DNA from: Nitrospira sp.
GTDB taxonomy: Bacteria > Nitrospirota > Nitrospiria > Nitrospirales > Nitrospiraceae
Reading direction: 5' to 3'
Assembly: GCA_036984305.1 (NCBI GenBank)
Contig: BQWY01000001.1
Location: 3,121,501-3,185,500 of the forward strand
Length of the DNA: 64,000 nucleotides
This document shows, piece after piece, positions 27,510-35,942 of the stretch (the stretch's first letter is position 1; each line of letters opens with the position of its first letter). Below the pieces are notes generated by a model. The model ran no database searches and was not told the origin of the DNA. It was given only the letters and a program-made list of their open reading frames with translations. The position numbers and the translations under genes were made by a program.

Positions 27510-28580
27510 ATGGACATTTCCCAGCTTCTCAGCTTCGGCGTCAAAGAAGGGGCGTCAGACTGTCACCTCAGCGCAGGCGAGCCCCCCATGCTCCGCCTCC
27601 ATGGCGACCTCAAAAAGGTCGACATGCCTCCCCTGACACAAGATCAAGTACACGGCCTCGTGTACGACATCATGAGCGACGCGCAGCGGAAGATTTTCGA
27701 GGAACATCTTGAGGCTGACTTTTCATTCGCACTCGGAGAAGTCGCTCGGTTTCGCGTGAACGTCTTCATGCAAAACCGGGGGCTCGCCGCAGTGTTTCGA
27801 ACGATTCCAACCGAAATCATCCCGCTGGAACGACTCGGCATGCCGCCGATGCTGCGGCAGCTCTGCGACCGTGAAAAAGGCTTGATCCTCGTGACCGGCC
27901 CGACGGGCTCCGGGAAGTCGACCACGCTCGCGGCCATGGTCGACTATCTCAACAGCACGTTCGAAGGACACGTCATCACCATCGAAGATCCGATCGAGTT
28001 CGTTCACCATTCGAAAAAATGCCTCGTCAATCAACGGGAACTTGGGGTACAGACCAAGTCGTTTTCAAACGCACTCCGATCAGCCTTGCGTGAAGATCCG
28101 GACATCATCCTGGTCGGCGAAATGCGAGACCTCGAGACCATTCAGTTGGCGCTCACCGCAGCCGAAACGGGTCACCTGGTGTTCGGCACCCTGCACACCT
28201 CCAGCGCGCCAAAAACGGTCGATCGCATCATCGATGCCTTTCCTCCCAACCAACAAGCTCAAGTGCGCACGCAGCTCTCGGAAGCTTTGGAGGCCATCCT
28301 GACGCAGAGTCTTGTCAAAAAGAAGAATGGCGGTCGTGTCGCGGCGGTGGAGATTCTGGTCGCTACGACGGCCATCCGCAATTTGATTCGCGAACAGAAA
28401 CTTCACCAAATTCCAGGTCTCATGCAGGCCAGCCAGAAGGAAGGCATGCAGACGATGGACATGGCATTGATGGACCTGGTGTCCCGTGGCCTCATTACGA
28501 AGAGCGAGGCGCAATCCCGCAGCATGAACCCTAATTTGTTCAACAATATCGTGGGAACGGGTGCCAGCGCGGCAGCCTGA
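27510..28580 (+). CDS. pilT: twitching motility ATPase PilT
   Basis: A 356-residue hexameric secretion ATPase that retracts type IV pili. Visible: N-terminal PAS-like region (MDISQLLSFGVKEGASDCHL), Walker A TGPTGSGKSTTLAAMVDYLN (residue ~130), Asp box ITIEDPIEFVH, Walker B DPDIILVGEMRDLETI, His box ETGHLVFGTLHTSSAPKTVD and the PilT-specific C-terminal AIRNLIREQKLHQIPGLMQ. RBS AAGGAGG. The second PilT paralogue starts 34 bp after its stop. With pilA-pilGHI at 11.8-15.2 kb it indicates functional twitching pili. Confidence 0.95.
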   Translation: MDISQLLSFGVKEGASDCHLSAGEPPMLRLHGDLKKVDMPPLTQDQVHGLVYDIMSDAQRKIFEEHLEADFSFALGEVARFRVNVFMQNRGLAAVFRTIPTEIIPLERLGMPPMLRQLCDREKGLILVTGPTGSGKSTTLAAMVDYLNSTFEGHVITIEDPIEFVHHSKKCLVNQRELGVQTKSFSNALRSALREDPDIILVGEMRDLETIQLALTAAETGHLVFGTLHTSSAPKTVDRIIDAFPPNQQAQVRTQLSEALEAILTQSLVKKKNGGRVAAVEILVATTAIRNLIREQKLHQIPGLMQASQKEGMQTMDMALMDLVSRGLITKSEAQSRSMNPNLFNNIVGTGASAAA

Positions 28581-28614
28581 GCCTCTCACGGACGCGCACG
28601 AAGGAATTCGCCGG

Positions 28615-29802
28615 ATGGAAATACGAGACCTCCTCAAGACCATGGTCGAGCGGGAAGGGTCGGACCTGTATCTGACGGTCGACTCTCCACCTGTGTACCG
28701 GGTGCATGGATCGACCCAACCGACGGGTGATCCTCCATTCAACAACGACCAATTGGAGGCGCTGGCACTGGCGCTCATGCGAGGCCCGCAGCGCAGCGAA
28801 TTCGAAGAGAAAATGGAAATGAACCTCGCCCTCTATTACAAGGAGTTGGGGCGTTTCCGAGTCAACATTTTCCGCCAGCGCGGCAACGTCGGTCTCGTCT
28901 TCCGTCACATCAAGGCCGATATCCAGGACGTGTCGGCCCTGGGTCTTCCGCCCATCATCAAGGATCTCGCCCTGACGAAGCGGGGACTCATCCTGGTCGT
29001 TGGAGCGACCGGCTCGGGAAAGTCCACGACGCTGGCGGCGATGGTCGACTACCGCAATTCAACCGCCCCGGGCCACATTATTTCGGTCGAGGACCCGATT
29101 GAATTCGTCCATCAGCACAAGAAGTGCCTCATTACCCAACGAGAGGTCGGCTTCGACACGCATTCCTTCCATAGCGCGCTCAAGAATACCCTTCGCCAGG
29201 CCCCCGACGTCATTCTCATCGGAGAAATCCGCGACACGGACACCATGGAAGCCGCCATCACCTTCGCTGAAACGGGCCATCTCTGCTTAGGGACCTTACA
29301 CTCGAACAACGCCAACCAGGCAATCGAACGCATCATGAACTTCTTTCCGGTGGAGCGACACCAGCAGATCTATCTGCAACTTTCCCTGAACCTCAGGGCC
29401 ATTATCTCCCAACGCCTCGTGCCGTCGCTCGACGGTCGACGCGCACCCGCCCTGGAAATCATGCTCGATACGCCACGAGTCAAGGATTTGATCAAGAAGG
29501 CTGAGGTGGATACGCTGAAGGAAGCCATGGAACAAGGCGTCGAGGAAGGTTGCCAGACATTCGACTATGTGTTGTTCAAACTCTACCGCGAAGGCATCAT
29601 CAGCTTGGAGCAGGCACTGATCAACGCGGACAGCGCCAACAACCTGCGCTTGCGCATCAAGCTGGAAGGTGTGCGGAGTGGAGACGAGCAACTGGCCAAA
29701 CTGCTCGAAGGGGACCCTAAGGAACAGGCATCACAACCAGGTAAGAAACCCAGCTTTTCAATCGTGGGCCAGGATCCAGGGCTCAAGCGCCGGATGCCGT
29801 AG
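28615..29802 (+). CDS. PilT-family ATPase, PilU-like
   Basis: A 395-residue paralogue of the preceding PilT with Walker A GATGSGKSTTLAAMVDYRN, Asp box SVEDPIEFVHQHKKCLITQ, Walker B DVILIGEIRDTDTMEAA and His box ETGHLCLGTLHSNNANQAI. The C-terminus is longer than in PilT (residues ~345-395, ending in a Lys/Pro-rich tail), and the ASNN-type His box plus the ending LRIKLEG fit PilU, the accessory retraction ATPase that depends on PilT. The ATG at 28615 follows AAGGA; an upstream in-frame GTG at 28561 overlaps pilT and is not favoured. Tandem pilT-pilU order is the usual one. Confidence 0.9.
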   Translation: MEIRDLLKTMVEREGSDLYLTVDSPPVYRVHGSTQPTGDPPFNNDQLEALALALMRGPQRSEFEEKMEMNLALYYKELGRFRVNIFRQRGNVGLVFRHIKADIQDVSALGLPPIIKDLALTKRGLILVVGATGSGKSTTLAAMVDYRNSTAPGHIISVEDPIEFVHQHKKCLITQREVGFDTHSFHSALKNTLRQAPDVILIGEIRDTDTMEAAITFAETGHLCLGTLHSNNANQAIERIMNFFPVERHQQIYLQLSLNLRAIISQRLVPSLDGRRAPALEIMLDTPRVKDLIKKAEVDTLKEAMEQGVEEGCQTFDYVLFKLYREGIISLEQALINADSANNLRLRIKLEGVRSGDEQLAKLLEGDPKEQASQPGKKPSFSIVGQDPGLKRRMP

Positions 29803-29812
29803 TCTCATATGG

Positions 29813-30385
29813 CTAGGGACCGGCGGCTTGCTTCCCGCTCTCCCCATCTTGAAGTTGCTCAAGGTAGCCCGCAATCTGATCCAACGCTGAAGCACTGAGC
29901 TTCTGCCCATACCACCGGGGCATGGCATGCGTGGGATACCCAGGCACGATATACGCCCCCGGATTGGTGATCGACTCCACGATATACTCCCGCACTGTCT
30001 TGGCCTGCCCTTTATATTCGGGGTCGGCCAGCCGTTGCGGCCCGGTTACACCGAGCCGCAAGGGAGGGCCCTCGCGTCCCTGGGCTCCCTCGATACCTGG
30101 AATCGTATGACAGACCGGGCAGCCCGCCTTCGTAAACATAGCCTGCAGTGACTCCTCTCCTGTCACGAGAGGGACCATGTCCGCCTTGAGCTGTGGTCCT
30201 GGCTTCGCGGGCTCGTTCGGGGCCGGCGGCCTCTCGGACGGTCGATTGAGCGAATAGAGGGCGAACAACAGGATGAGGCCGACGACGGTGGCCGTCACAC
30301 TGCGCTCACGCCGGCGATAGGCCGTCTCCTCAGGCGACAGGTCCTCCGCTGTCTGTTCCGGTGGGTCAGGAGGTGGAGTAGTCAT
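29813..30385 (-). CDS. membrane-anchored monoheme cytochrome c
   Basis: A 190-residue c-type cytochrome. A Pro/Glu-rich cytoplasmic N-terminus and one transmembrane helix (VTATVVGLILLFALYSLN, residues ~28-46) anchor it; the heme domain faces the periplasm. Heme c is attached at GCPVCHTIPG and the likely axial Met is in THAMPRWYG, with ALDQIAGYLEQLQ as the closing helix, the common small class I cytochrome layout. The ATG at 30385 is chosen over the longer frame from 30451 because the membrane anchor and acidic N-terminus follow it directly. Electron donor or acceptor cannot be inferred; it stands alone between pilU and a SUMF1-type gene. Confidence 0.87.
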   Translation of the reverse strand: MTTPPPDPPEQTAEDLSPEETAYRRRERSVTATVVGLILLFALYSLNRPSERPPAPNEPAKPGPQLKADMVPLVTGEESLQAMFTKAGCPVCHTIPGIEGAQGREGPPLRLGVTGPQRLADPEYKGQAKTVREYIVESITNPGAYIVPGYPTHAMPRWYGQKLSASALDQIAGYLEQLQDGESGKQAAGP

Positions 30386-30526
30386 TGGGTCACATCCGCT
30401 GGGGGGGCACACCACCATCGCGAACCGACTGTGCGCCCCTCGGCGACGCACATGCGTATATCTTGGATCGGGTGCGCGACGCGCATGTGCCCACGGGTTG
30501 TGGATGGCGGAAGACCACCGCGATGT

Positions 30527-31363
30527 CTATTGGGATGTACCTTCAGGAGGCGTGGCGGAAGCACAACGGAAGCCGATCGACCGCTCCCGAAAACTCGGTT
30601 CGGCCGACACTCGCGCAGATACGCGCAGCGCCGCCGGTAAGTCCGCCCAGGATCCGCCACGGATCACACGCTTCTCGCCTTCGGAAGGGCCAGGAGGATT
30701 CTTGTCCGGACTCTTAGCGTAGTAACCGCGATCATACCAATCGGCCACCCATTCTGACGCATTGCCAGCCATGTGAAAGAGGCCGAAGGGGCTTCGGCCA
30801 CCTTCCTTCAGACCGTGCCGGACGCTCATCCCTTCCACGCCGCTGTTCACCGGACTGAGCGTGATCGCTTCACTCACCCAGACGCCACGATTGTAGTTGG
30901 CGATGTCAACGAAGGGCTGCATGTGTCCCCAGGGATATCGCCGGCCGTCGGTTCCTCGGGCAGCCATCTCCCATTCGGCCTCGGTCGGCAGCCGCTCACC
31001 CGCCCACTTGCAGTAGGCGTCGGCATCGAACCAGTTGACGCCGACCACCGGTCGGTCGCCAGCTCCGGCGACGGCCTCTTCGTCCCAGGTGGGAGGTTCC
31101 TTGCGCTGGCTGGCCTCCAAGAACTTGGCGTAGAGCGTGATCGTCACTTCGTATAGGTCCATATAGAACGCGTCCAGCGTGACCCGATGTTCGGGGCGTT
31201 CGTTGGGCAGGCCATCGTTGCTGCCCATCGTAAACGTCCCTGCAGGGATCAAGACCATCGGCGCCCCATCCTTGCCGGTTACAGGGTCAGACGCCTGGAC
31301 TGGAAGCAGGTCGACCGCCATCAGGAACCATCCGCTCAGCACCACCATGAGCCATCGCCGCAT
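30527..31363 (-). CDS. exported SUMF1/FGE-fold protein
   Basis: A 278-residue protein with a signal peptide (residues 1-24, cleavage near VQA-SD) and a complete formylglycine-generating-enzyme-type fold: opening [20 protein letters not shown], then [55 protein letters not shown] and the ending [20 protein letters not shown] with GFRCA. The fold is used in bacteria for FGE, ergothioneine synthase (EgtB) and many exported proteins of unknown action; the catalytic Cys pair of true FGE is not evident, so sulfatase maturation is unlikely. The ATG at 31363 has RBS GGGGAGGA. Confidence 0.85.
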   Translation of the reverse strand: MRRWLMVVLSGWFLMAVDLLPVQASDPVTGKDGAPMVLIPAGTFTMGSNDGLPNERPEHRVTLDAFYMDLYEVTITLYAKFLEASQRKEPPTWDEEAVAGAGDRPVVGVNWFDADAYCKWAGERLPTEAEWEMAARGTDGRRYPWGHMQPFVDIANYNRGVWVSEAITLSPVNSGVEGMSVRHGLKEGGRSPFGLFHMAGNASEWVADWYDRGYYAKSPDKNPPGPSEGEKRVIRGGSWADLPAALRVSARVSAEPSFRERSIGFRCASATPPEGTSQ

Positions 31364-31632
31364 CGCGTCCTCCCCGTCCCCCCAAGATAGCCGAAGCACG
31401 GATACCCTGTGGCCGCAGTGTACCGTTCGACTGTCGTAAACTCAACGGCTGAGACTCGCCAGCAGCTTCCTGGCTTAGGGCCATGTGGGCTGGCAAGGCG
31501 CAAGAACATTCCGGCATGGCTTGTCTAGGGCATGCGGCCGCGCCAAGCCTCACCCAGATCGGGAGCACGCCGAGGACACGGTTGGACATCCATGGCAGGT
31601 GAAGAATGCTATTTGTTCATGATGCCCGATGG

Positions 31633-32375
31633 CTACTTTGCCGCCCCATATCCGAATCGAAATGAGAGCCCACCAAGGATCGCATGGTTCTGAATGGTGA
31701 GGTCATTTTGAATCGATGCACCAGGGAGGTTCGTGTCCACCGTCTTGATCTTGGCTTGGTACCAGAGGTAGCGGTACTCGACAAATACACCTATCGCAGG
31801 AGTTAGCATGGCTGTGACGCCGGCACCAACTTTCAGCCCGACTCTAGTATCGGTATCGTCCTGCCTCCCCGGTGAAAAATTATTTGTATCTTCCACCCGG
31901 GTGAACATGAGGGCGGGCCCCACACTCACGGTTGGTTGAATGCGGCCACCTGGATATTCTGGACTGGTATCGATTGGGGCACGTAGTTTCAGATCGATCC
32001 CAACTCCGATCGTTTCGATCTTGATCTCCTGGAGACGGCCCGTAACGAGCGCGGTCGAACCAAATCCGACCCCGCTGAACGTCGTAGTTTGGGATTTGAT
32101 CGAAGGCTCGACGTAAAAGGCATCCACGCCGACACCAAGCCAGGGTAAACGCTCAAACCAGACTGCCCCTCGAACCCCGCCCGTGAAGCCGGTCTTTGTG
32201 TCCAGGTCCCGGAATTCGAGGGTGCCCGATCCTCCCGGCAGGTTGACGGTTGTGTCGAGGTCCGCCTGGCCCTTTACCGACGCGCGCCCTAAAGATCCAG
32301 GGCCACCTCACCCAGTGCCGGCACAGCAGAACTTAGGACTGAAAGGAGTACTAGGGGGAATAAATTAAATCGCAC
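31633..32375 (-). pseudogene. outer-membrane beta-barrel protein gene with frameshift near its 5' end
   Basis: The minus strand encodes, from GTG 32375 (GGAG 8 nt upstream), a signal peptide VRFNLFPLVLLSVLSSAVPA, followed by LGEVALDL and a TAG at 32289-32291. One frame over, the reading continues without stop (GRASVKGQADLDTTVNLPGG, then TGFTGGVRGAVWFERLPWL) into a ~165-residue C-terminal part with alternating hydrophobic strands ending in LSFRFGYGAAK. A single-base loss in the TTT/GGG tract near 32287-32293 would restore one ORF of ~245 residues, typical of OmpW/OmpA-like 8-strand barrels. No ATG, GTG or TTG opens the second frame before 32127, so that inner start is an artefact. It is either a real pseudogene or a sequencing error. 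Confidence 0.7.
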
Positions 32376-32534
32376 GGGACACTCCAGCGCATAAGAAATT
32401 AAGCCGCGCGGCTGTCTCGCCGGAGTGTATTCTGCAAGATATCGAACTGCAAGAGAATGGCACAGAAATGCGCGTATTTCGCAGCGGTACGGTTAGACTG
32501 ATCGCAACACCCAATTGAGAGTGGAGATCCTCAA

Positions 32535-32693
32535 TTAGTTCGGGTCATGGATGCCGCACTTCTCTTCAACGACCTTGAGCCGTTCAGCCATCTGCAGCAG
32601 CAACGCCAGCAATCTCTCCGTGTCATTGGCCGTCAGCTTCTTATTCACTTCGAAATCTTTATAGATGATCGACAATTGGTCGAAGAGTGACAT
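32535..32693 (-). CDS. small helical protein of 52 residues
   Basis: A 52-codon gene starting at ATG 32693 with a good RBS (AAGGAG, 7 nt upstream). Sequence MSLFDQLSIIYKDFEVNKKL then an amphipathic helix (NDTERLLALLLQMAERLKVV) and a Cys near the end. No family recognised; it might be a small regulatory or antitoxin-like protein, but nothing proves it. It lies 45 bp outside the left island repeat, so it belongs to the chromosomal flank. Confidence 0.6.
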   Translation of the reverse strand: MSLFDQLSIIYKDFEVNKKLTANDTERLLALLLQMAERLKVVEEKCGIHDPN

Positions 32694-32737
32694 CGCTGTG
32701 CTCCTTGGGTCGACTGCTGATGGGGCATGCAAAAACG

Positions 32738-32754
32738 GTGGTGTCCCCAACGGG
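32738..32754 (+). repeat. left attachment-site repeat (attL)
   Basis: Sequence GTGGTGTCCCCAACGGG, identical to the 3' end of tRNA-Glu at 56869-56885. After this repeat the sequence diverges at once from tRNA (TACATCTC instead of ATTCGAAC), as expected for the island-borne half of an att site. Confidence 0.85.
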
Positions 32755-32818
32755 TACATCTCAAAGGGGAACCACCCCTTTCACCTTCGAGATCGACGTG
32801 ATTGTGAAAGTGGCGTGA
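32755..32818 (+). other. predicted displaced 3' end of the recombinase gene
   Basis: When the two island ends are joined at the 17-bp repeat, the recombinase frame (codon boundary at 56869) continues here for 21 codons, reading GTSQRGTTPFTFEIDVIVKVA before a TGA at 32816-32818. In the integrated state it has no start and is silent. This is a deduction from the frame, not a known annotation. Confidence 0.55.
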
Positions 32819-32864
32819 TGATGGCCAAACGATCTGCAATTGTCAATTACGTCCAGGAAATCCA

Positions 32865-33305
32865 ATGGATAACAGAATGGCTTCCAACAATAGCGAACGC
32901 AGACCGCATAAGATGAGCCCCCGTCTCACCCTTTCCCCACGGCGCAACCACATCACGCAGAAAGTGAAAATCGCCGGCCAGCGCACGCTCTACATCAGCG
33001 TGCATGACAATGGCCAGCCGGCAGAAATCTTTCTCCGACTCAAGGGACCGGACTGCTCGGCCGAATTGATCGGTCTCTACGACGTAATAGCCCGCCTGGC
33101 GAGCATCGCACTCCAACACGGCGCTTCCCTCGAGAAGGTCGGTGATCTCCTTAGAGGCGCCCAATTTGCTCCATCAGGCCCGGTCTCTGGCCATGAGCAC
33201 ATCAAACACTGTCTTAGCATTCCGGACATAATCGGGCGGCATCTCCTTGTCGAGTTCTGTGGACGAAATGATTTGGCTCACAGGGAGAGGCAAATGGCTC
33301 TATGA
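32865..33305 (+). CDS. stand-alone TSCPD-domain protein
   Basis: A 146-residue protein whose residues ~35-125 match the TSCPD domain, a module normally at the C-terminus of B12-dependent ribonucleotide reductase (NrdJ) and as small proteins in phages and mobile elements: LYISVHDNGQPAEIFLRLKG, ELIGLYDVIARLASIALQHG, LEKVGDLLRGAQFAP and IKHCLSIPDIIGRHLL. The two conserved Cys of NrdJ-type redox tails are not at the end here, so it is not simply a split reductase tail. RBS AGGA 7 nt before the ATG. First gene inside the island; its stop overlaps the next start (ATGA). Confidence 0.75.
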   Translation: MDNRMASNNSERRPHKMSPRLTLSPRRNHITQKVKIAGQRTLYISVHDNGQPAEIFLRLKGPDCSAELIGLYDVIARLASIALQHGASLEKVGDLLRGAQFAPSGPVSGHEHIKHCLSIPDIIGRHLLVEFCGRNDLAHRERQMAL

Positions 33306-33562
33306 ACTTCAGCGGCCGGGGACACATGACGCTTTCTTCCGAACTGAGTGCCTTGAGAGATCTGATATTCCTGAGGAAAATCCACAAGGTGATACCTCTG
33401 GAGTGTCCGATGAGTGATGAGTATTTACAACGAGTTACAGATTGCGTGTCCTATATAGGACAGCGTGTACCATCCCGCCGTTCGCGTTCTCTCAGCCATG
33501 CTGAAAATTGGCTTCCATCGCGTCGTGTGCCTCCTTCAACTCAAGGGGGAGCCTATGCCTGA
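33302..33562 (+). CDS. small unknown protein, uncertain
   Basis: An 86-codon frame starting in an ATGA overlap with the TSCPD gene. The N-terminal half (SELSALRDLIFLRKIHKVIP; SDEYLQRVTDCVSYIGQRV) reads as plausible helix; the second half is Arg/Ser-rich and low in protein character. The end overlaps the next gene by 8 nt. Could be real or a decayed gene. Confidence 0.35.
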   Translation: MNFSGRGHMTLSSELSALRDLIFLRKIHKVIPLECPMSDEYLQRVTDCVSYIGQRVPSRRSRSLSHAENWLPSRRVPPSTQGGAYA

Positions 33563-33758
33563 GTTTGAAACAGGCAACCGGGCGAGAGTTCGTCGCTACC
33601 GCACTCTCCATAAAAGAATCGACTATGTGCCGAGCCCTGATGTGCTGTCGATCATCGAATACCATCTTCAAACTGGGACAGACCCCTGTCTCGCTGGAGT
33701 TATAGATTTCTTAGTGAGATCCGGTCACGCAGCCATTACCGGAAATGGGGGGAAGTAA
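33555..33758 (+). CDS. small unknown protein (67 residues)
   Basis: Starts at ATG 33555 behind AAGGGGGA. Reads MPEFETGNRARVRRYRTLHK, then RIDYVPSPDVLSIIEYHLQT and a Cys/Gly end. The KRIDYxPS element is the most conserved-looking part; I have no family name. Its stop shares one base with the next start (TAATG), so it is co-translated with the zinc-ribbon protein gene. Confidence 0.6.
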   Translation: MPEFETGNRARVRRYRTLHKRIDYVPSPDVLSIIEYHLQTGTDPCLAGVIDFLVRSGHAAITGNGGK

Positions 33759-34540
33759 TGGGACGACGAAGAGGGTTTCTGCCACCTGTCCATTGTCAAA
33801 ATTGTGGCCAACCTCCTAACTTGGGAGATACGTTGTGGCCTGGGGAGAAGTGGGTCTGCAATTCCTGCCTACCGATGCGACTTTCGGGACAGGATGCCAT
33901 TACGAAGTCAATGATTCAGACAATCGAGCATGCAGACGACATCCATATGGCAATTCACCTTGATGCAGAGGGCGAGGCAAAGGAAGCAAAGGTACATCGT
34001 ACCCGTGCCGAATGGGCGCGAATGATGGCCGTGGAAATGCGGAAGCAAGCTGAGGCTCGTGCCAAAATGCCAGACACCCGCCTTGGTGAGGCAGTACCGG
34101 ATCCGCAGGAAACTAGCGGGCTGCGGGATACCCTAACTGTTCCGCACCTGGCCGCCGTCGAGGCATCCTTGGACAGGAGTCGGCTCCTGACGCAGGACGG
34201 GCTCGATGTGGCTGCGATGGCTCTTGATGCCGCCAATTCGATCCAAGCACAAAACAGTATCGAGAAGATGCTGGCTCACCAGCTCGCTGCAGTACATAAA
34301 CAAGCGATGCAACAGATGAGCCAAGCTCAGTTCGAGCAGTCCACGGATGCGCAAGCGAAACGGCTCCATTCAGCCACACGGTGTCTGGCTGCCTTTCGCG
34401 AAGGGCTTATTGCTCTCCACAGGGTGCGACAGGGCGGGAGACAGAACATTCGAGTTCAGTACGTGCATATGGGCAGCGGTGCCCAGGCCGTCATCAGCAA
34501 CATCGAGAGTAACGATTCCAGCAACAATGGCCATCAATAG
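33758..34540 (+). CDS. zinc-ribbon and coiled-coil accessory protein of unknown function
   Basis: A 260-residue protein. Residues ~13-40 hold two CxxC pairs (HCQNCGQPP, VCNSCLPM), a treble-clef or ribbon metal site. The remainder is strongly helical and Ala/Gln/Glu-rich (GEAKEAKVHRTRAEWARMMA; LAAVEASLDRSRLLTQDGLD; SIEKMLAHQLAAVHKQAMQQ), then LAAFREGLIALHRVRQGGRQ and a Ser/Asn tail. Pattern suggests an oligomeric structural or nucleic-acid-associated protein of a mobile element. It is linked by one-base overlap to the gene before and 14 bp to the gene after, so the plus-strand genes from 32865 to 34818 form one unit. Confidence 0.65.
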   Translation: MGRRRGFLPPVHCQNCGQPPNLGDTLWPGEKWVCNSCLPMRLSGQDAITKSMIQTIEHADDIHMAIHLDAEGEAKEAKVHRTRAEWARMMAVEMRKQAEARAKMPDTRLGEAVPDPQETSGLRDTLTVPHLAAVEASLDRSRLLTQDGLDVAAMALDAANSIQAQNSIEKMLAHQLAAVHKQAMQQMSQAQFEQSTDAQAKRLHSATRCLAAFREGLIALHRVRQGGRQNIRVQYVHMGSGAQAVISNIESNDSSNNGHQ

Positions 34541-34554
34541 AAAGGAGAATTCTC

Positions 34555-34818
34555 ATGGAGAACGAACAGAATAATATTGCCGATCAGCAGGAATTTCTTC
34601 GGGCTTTGGAAGCGCAACACCGATACCTGGCACAGCTCGAAGCCCAGCTAGATGCCTTTCCCGACGCGGCGCAGAACACTCCAGAGGTCCAGGAGTTACA
34701 GAAGGAATTCGCCCGGGTATTTGCCGACGCGATGTGCCGAGAAATGTTTATTGAGGAGCAACGGAAAAAGGGCGAGTGGGTTATTCCAACGATCAAGCGG
34801 CATTGCGGTGCGGCTTAA
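34555..34818 (+). CDS. small coiled-coil protein (87 residues)
   Basis: ATG 34555 with a near-perfect RBS (AAAGGAG, 7 nt upstream). The sequence is acidic and helical (QQEFLRALEAQHRYLAQLEA; VQELQKEFARVFADAMCREM) with a short basic end. No family recognised. Last gene of the left plus-strand unit of the island. Confidence 0.65.
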   Translation: MENEQNNIADQQEFLRALEAQHRYLAQLEAQLDAFPDAAQNTPEVQELQKEFARVFADAMCREMFIEEQRKKGEWVIPTIKRHCGAA

Positions 34819-34895
34819 CCCCGACTGCTTTGTGTTTAACAGCCCAACGGTTCCCGCAGTCGTCCGCGCCGCCCCTGATGGTATGTTGCGGCTCT

Positions 34896-35021
34896 TTACT
34901 CCCTCGGCGGATAAATCTGATGCCTCAAGAGCTCTCCGCTGGCCTCGAGTTCCGCCATCATCTTCGGGCGGTGCTCCCGCAGATGTCTCATCAAGTTGAA
35001 CCCGAGTGTCCCGATCTTCAT
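34896..35021 (-). CDS. 41-residue protein with TnpV-like motif
   Basis: A 41-codon gene at ATG 35021 with RBS AAGGGAG. The stretch LMRHLREHRPKMMAELEASG resembles the conserved core of TnpV and similar tiny transposon-encoded proteins (LKEHRPxxYxxLxxSGxL). It is short and the match is from memory, so the call is tentative. It lies 13 bp downstream of the 74-residue gene and is probably co-transcribed. Confidence 0.45.
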   Translation of the reverse strand: MKIGTLGFNLMRHLREHRPKMMAELEASGELLRHQIYPPRE

Positions 35022-35034
35022 GGCCACACTCCCT

Positions 35035-35259
35035 TCATAGAAAGAGAGATTCATAGGCTGGGGCTGGATCCCAATGAGGTGGGCGACATGCAACAGCTGC
35101 GGTGTAAATCCGCCGGGGGTCTAAGCCTTCCGCGGTTGCTTCCATAAGCCACATTTTCACAGTCTCGACATCCACAGGATTTTGCATCGCCACACAAATC
35201 CTGGAGAGAAAGGATTGCTCGGCCTGGGAAAAGGGTATGGAGAACAATGGCTTGTCCAT
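35035..35259 (-). CDS. small unknown protein (74 residues)
   Basis: ATG 35259 follows CAGGAGTGAG. Reads MDKPLFSIPFSQAEQSFLSR, then a helix with VDVETVKMWLMEATAEGLDP. No family recognised. Pairs with the 41-residue gene downstream. Confidence 0.5.
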   Translation of the reverse strand: MDKPLFSIPFSQAEQSFLSRICVAMQNPVDVETVKMWLMEATAEGLDPRRIYTAAVACRPPHWDPAPAYESLFL

Positions 35260-35552
35260 ATCGTCTCACTCCTGTAGGAGAATTCGCCCGAGCTCTACTC
35301 CAGCTTCAGAGTTAATCTCCGAACTTGGCAAAGGCTCGTGAGGGAGAAAGTACGCTGATGCGTAAGGTCGGGCCCGCGTGCGGGCCCCGCCTTCGTAGCA
35401 TCATCGAAGATGCCCTGGGAGGAAGTACGACACATTCATCCTGTACCGGATAGTCTATGGGCGAGGGGGGGGAAATCTCCCAGATGATCCGCCGCAACTG
35501 CTCGAGCAAATCGGGTCTCCCCCACTGGATATACACGATGCGTGAACCCCGC

Positions 35553-35942
35553 CTATTGGCAATTGGTGAACGTCGTCGATCCGATTCGATTGCTCGTGCA
35601 CGATCGTCCGTTACTGAAATGATGAAACGTCGTGTCCCCAATCGAGTTATGCGTGCTGGTGGTACCGTCCTGCCAGTTTCCAAAGGCAGATTCGCCAAGG
35701 TGATTCACCGTACCGTTCAGTCGAGGGGTCGAACTGGAATAGAATTCAACATCCCCGATGCGATTCCCCGTGGCGGTGGTCCCATCACTGAAGCGATAGA
35801 AGTTAATCTCGCCGATCGACTGTTTAGTTCCAGACAGGCCATCGAAGTGATAAAACGTCGTCTCACCGATTTCGTTACTGAAGCCTGATTGAGCGAACGC
35901 TGCGGAAGGGAGAACGAACAAGAGAAGAAGGTACGGGAGCAT
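35553..35942 (-). CDS. exported repeat protein (IG-x3-FY repeats)
   Basis: A 129-residue protein with a signal peptide (MLPYLLLLFVLPSAAFA) and, in the mature part, six tandem units of about 18-22 residues with the pattern N-x-IG-x-x-x-F-x-x-(x2-4)-G-x-x-x-T: IGETTFYHFDGLSG, IGEINFYRFSDGTTAT, IGDVEFYSSSTP, LGESAFGNWQDGTTST, IGDTTFHHFSNGRSCT, IGSTTFTNC. The spacing suggests a repeating beta structure. Two Cys occur only in the last two units and may form a disulfide. RBS AGGAGG precedes ATG 35942. Function unknown; a palindromic motif lies 109 bp upstream. Confidence 0.7.
   Translation of the reverse strand: MLPYLLLLFVLPSAAFAQSGFSNEIGETTFYHFDGLSGTKQSIGEINFYRFSDGTTATGNRIGDVEFYSSSTPRLNGTVNHLGESAFGNWQDGTTSTHNSIGDTTFHHFSNGRSCTSNRIGSTTFTNCQ

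Noticed and set aside
32125-32127. GTG at 32127 as start of the outer-membrane protein
   Set aside because: The frame upstream of it is still protein-like (GGVRGAVWFERLPWLGVG), and a signal peptide lies further up in the next frame; the inner start would give an unexported barrel.
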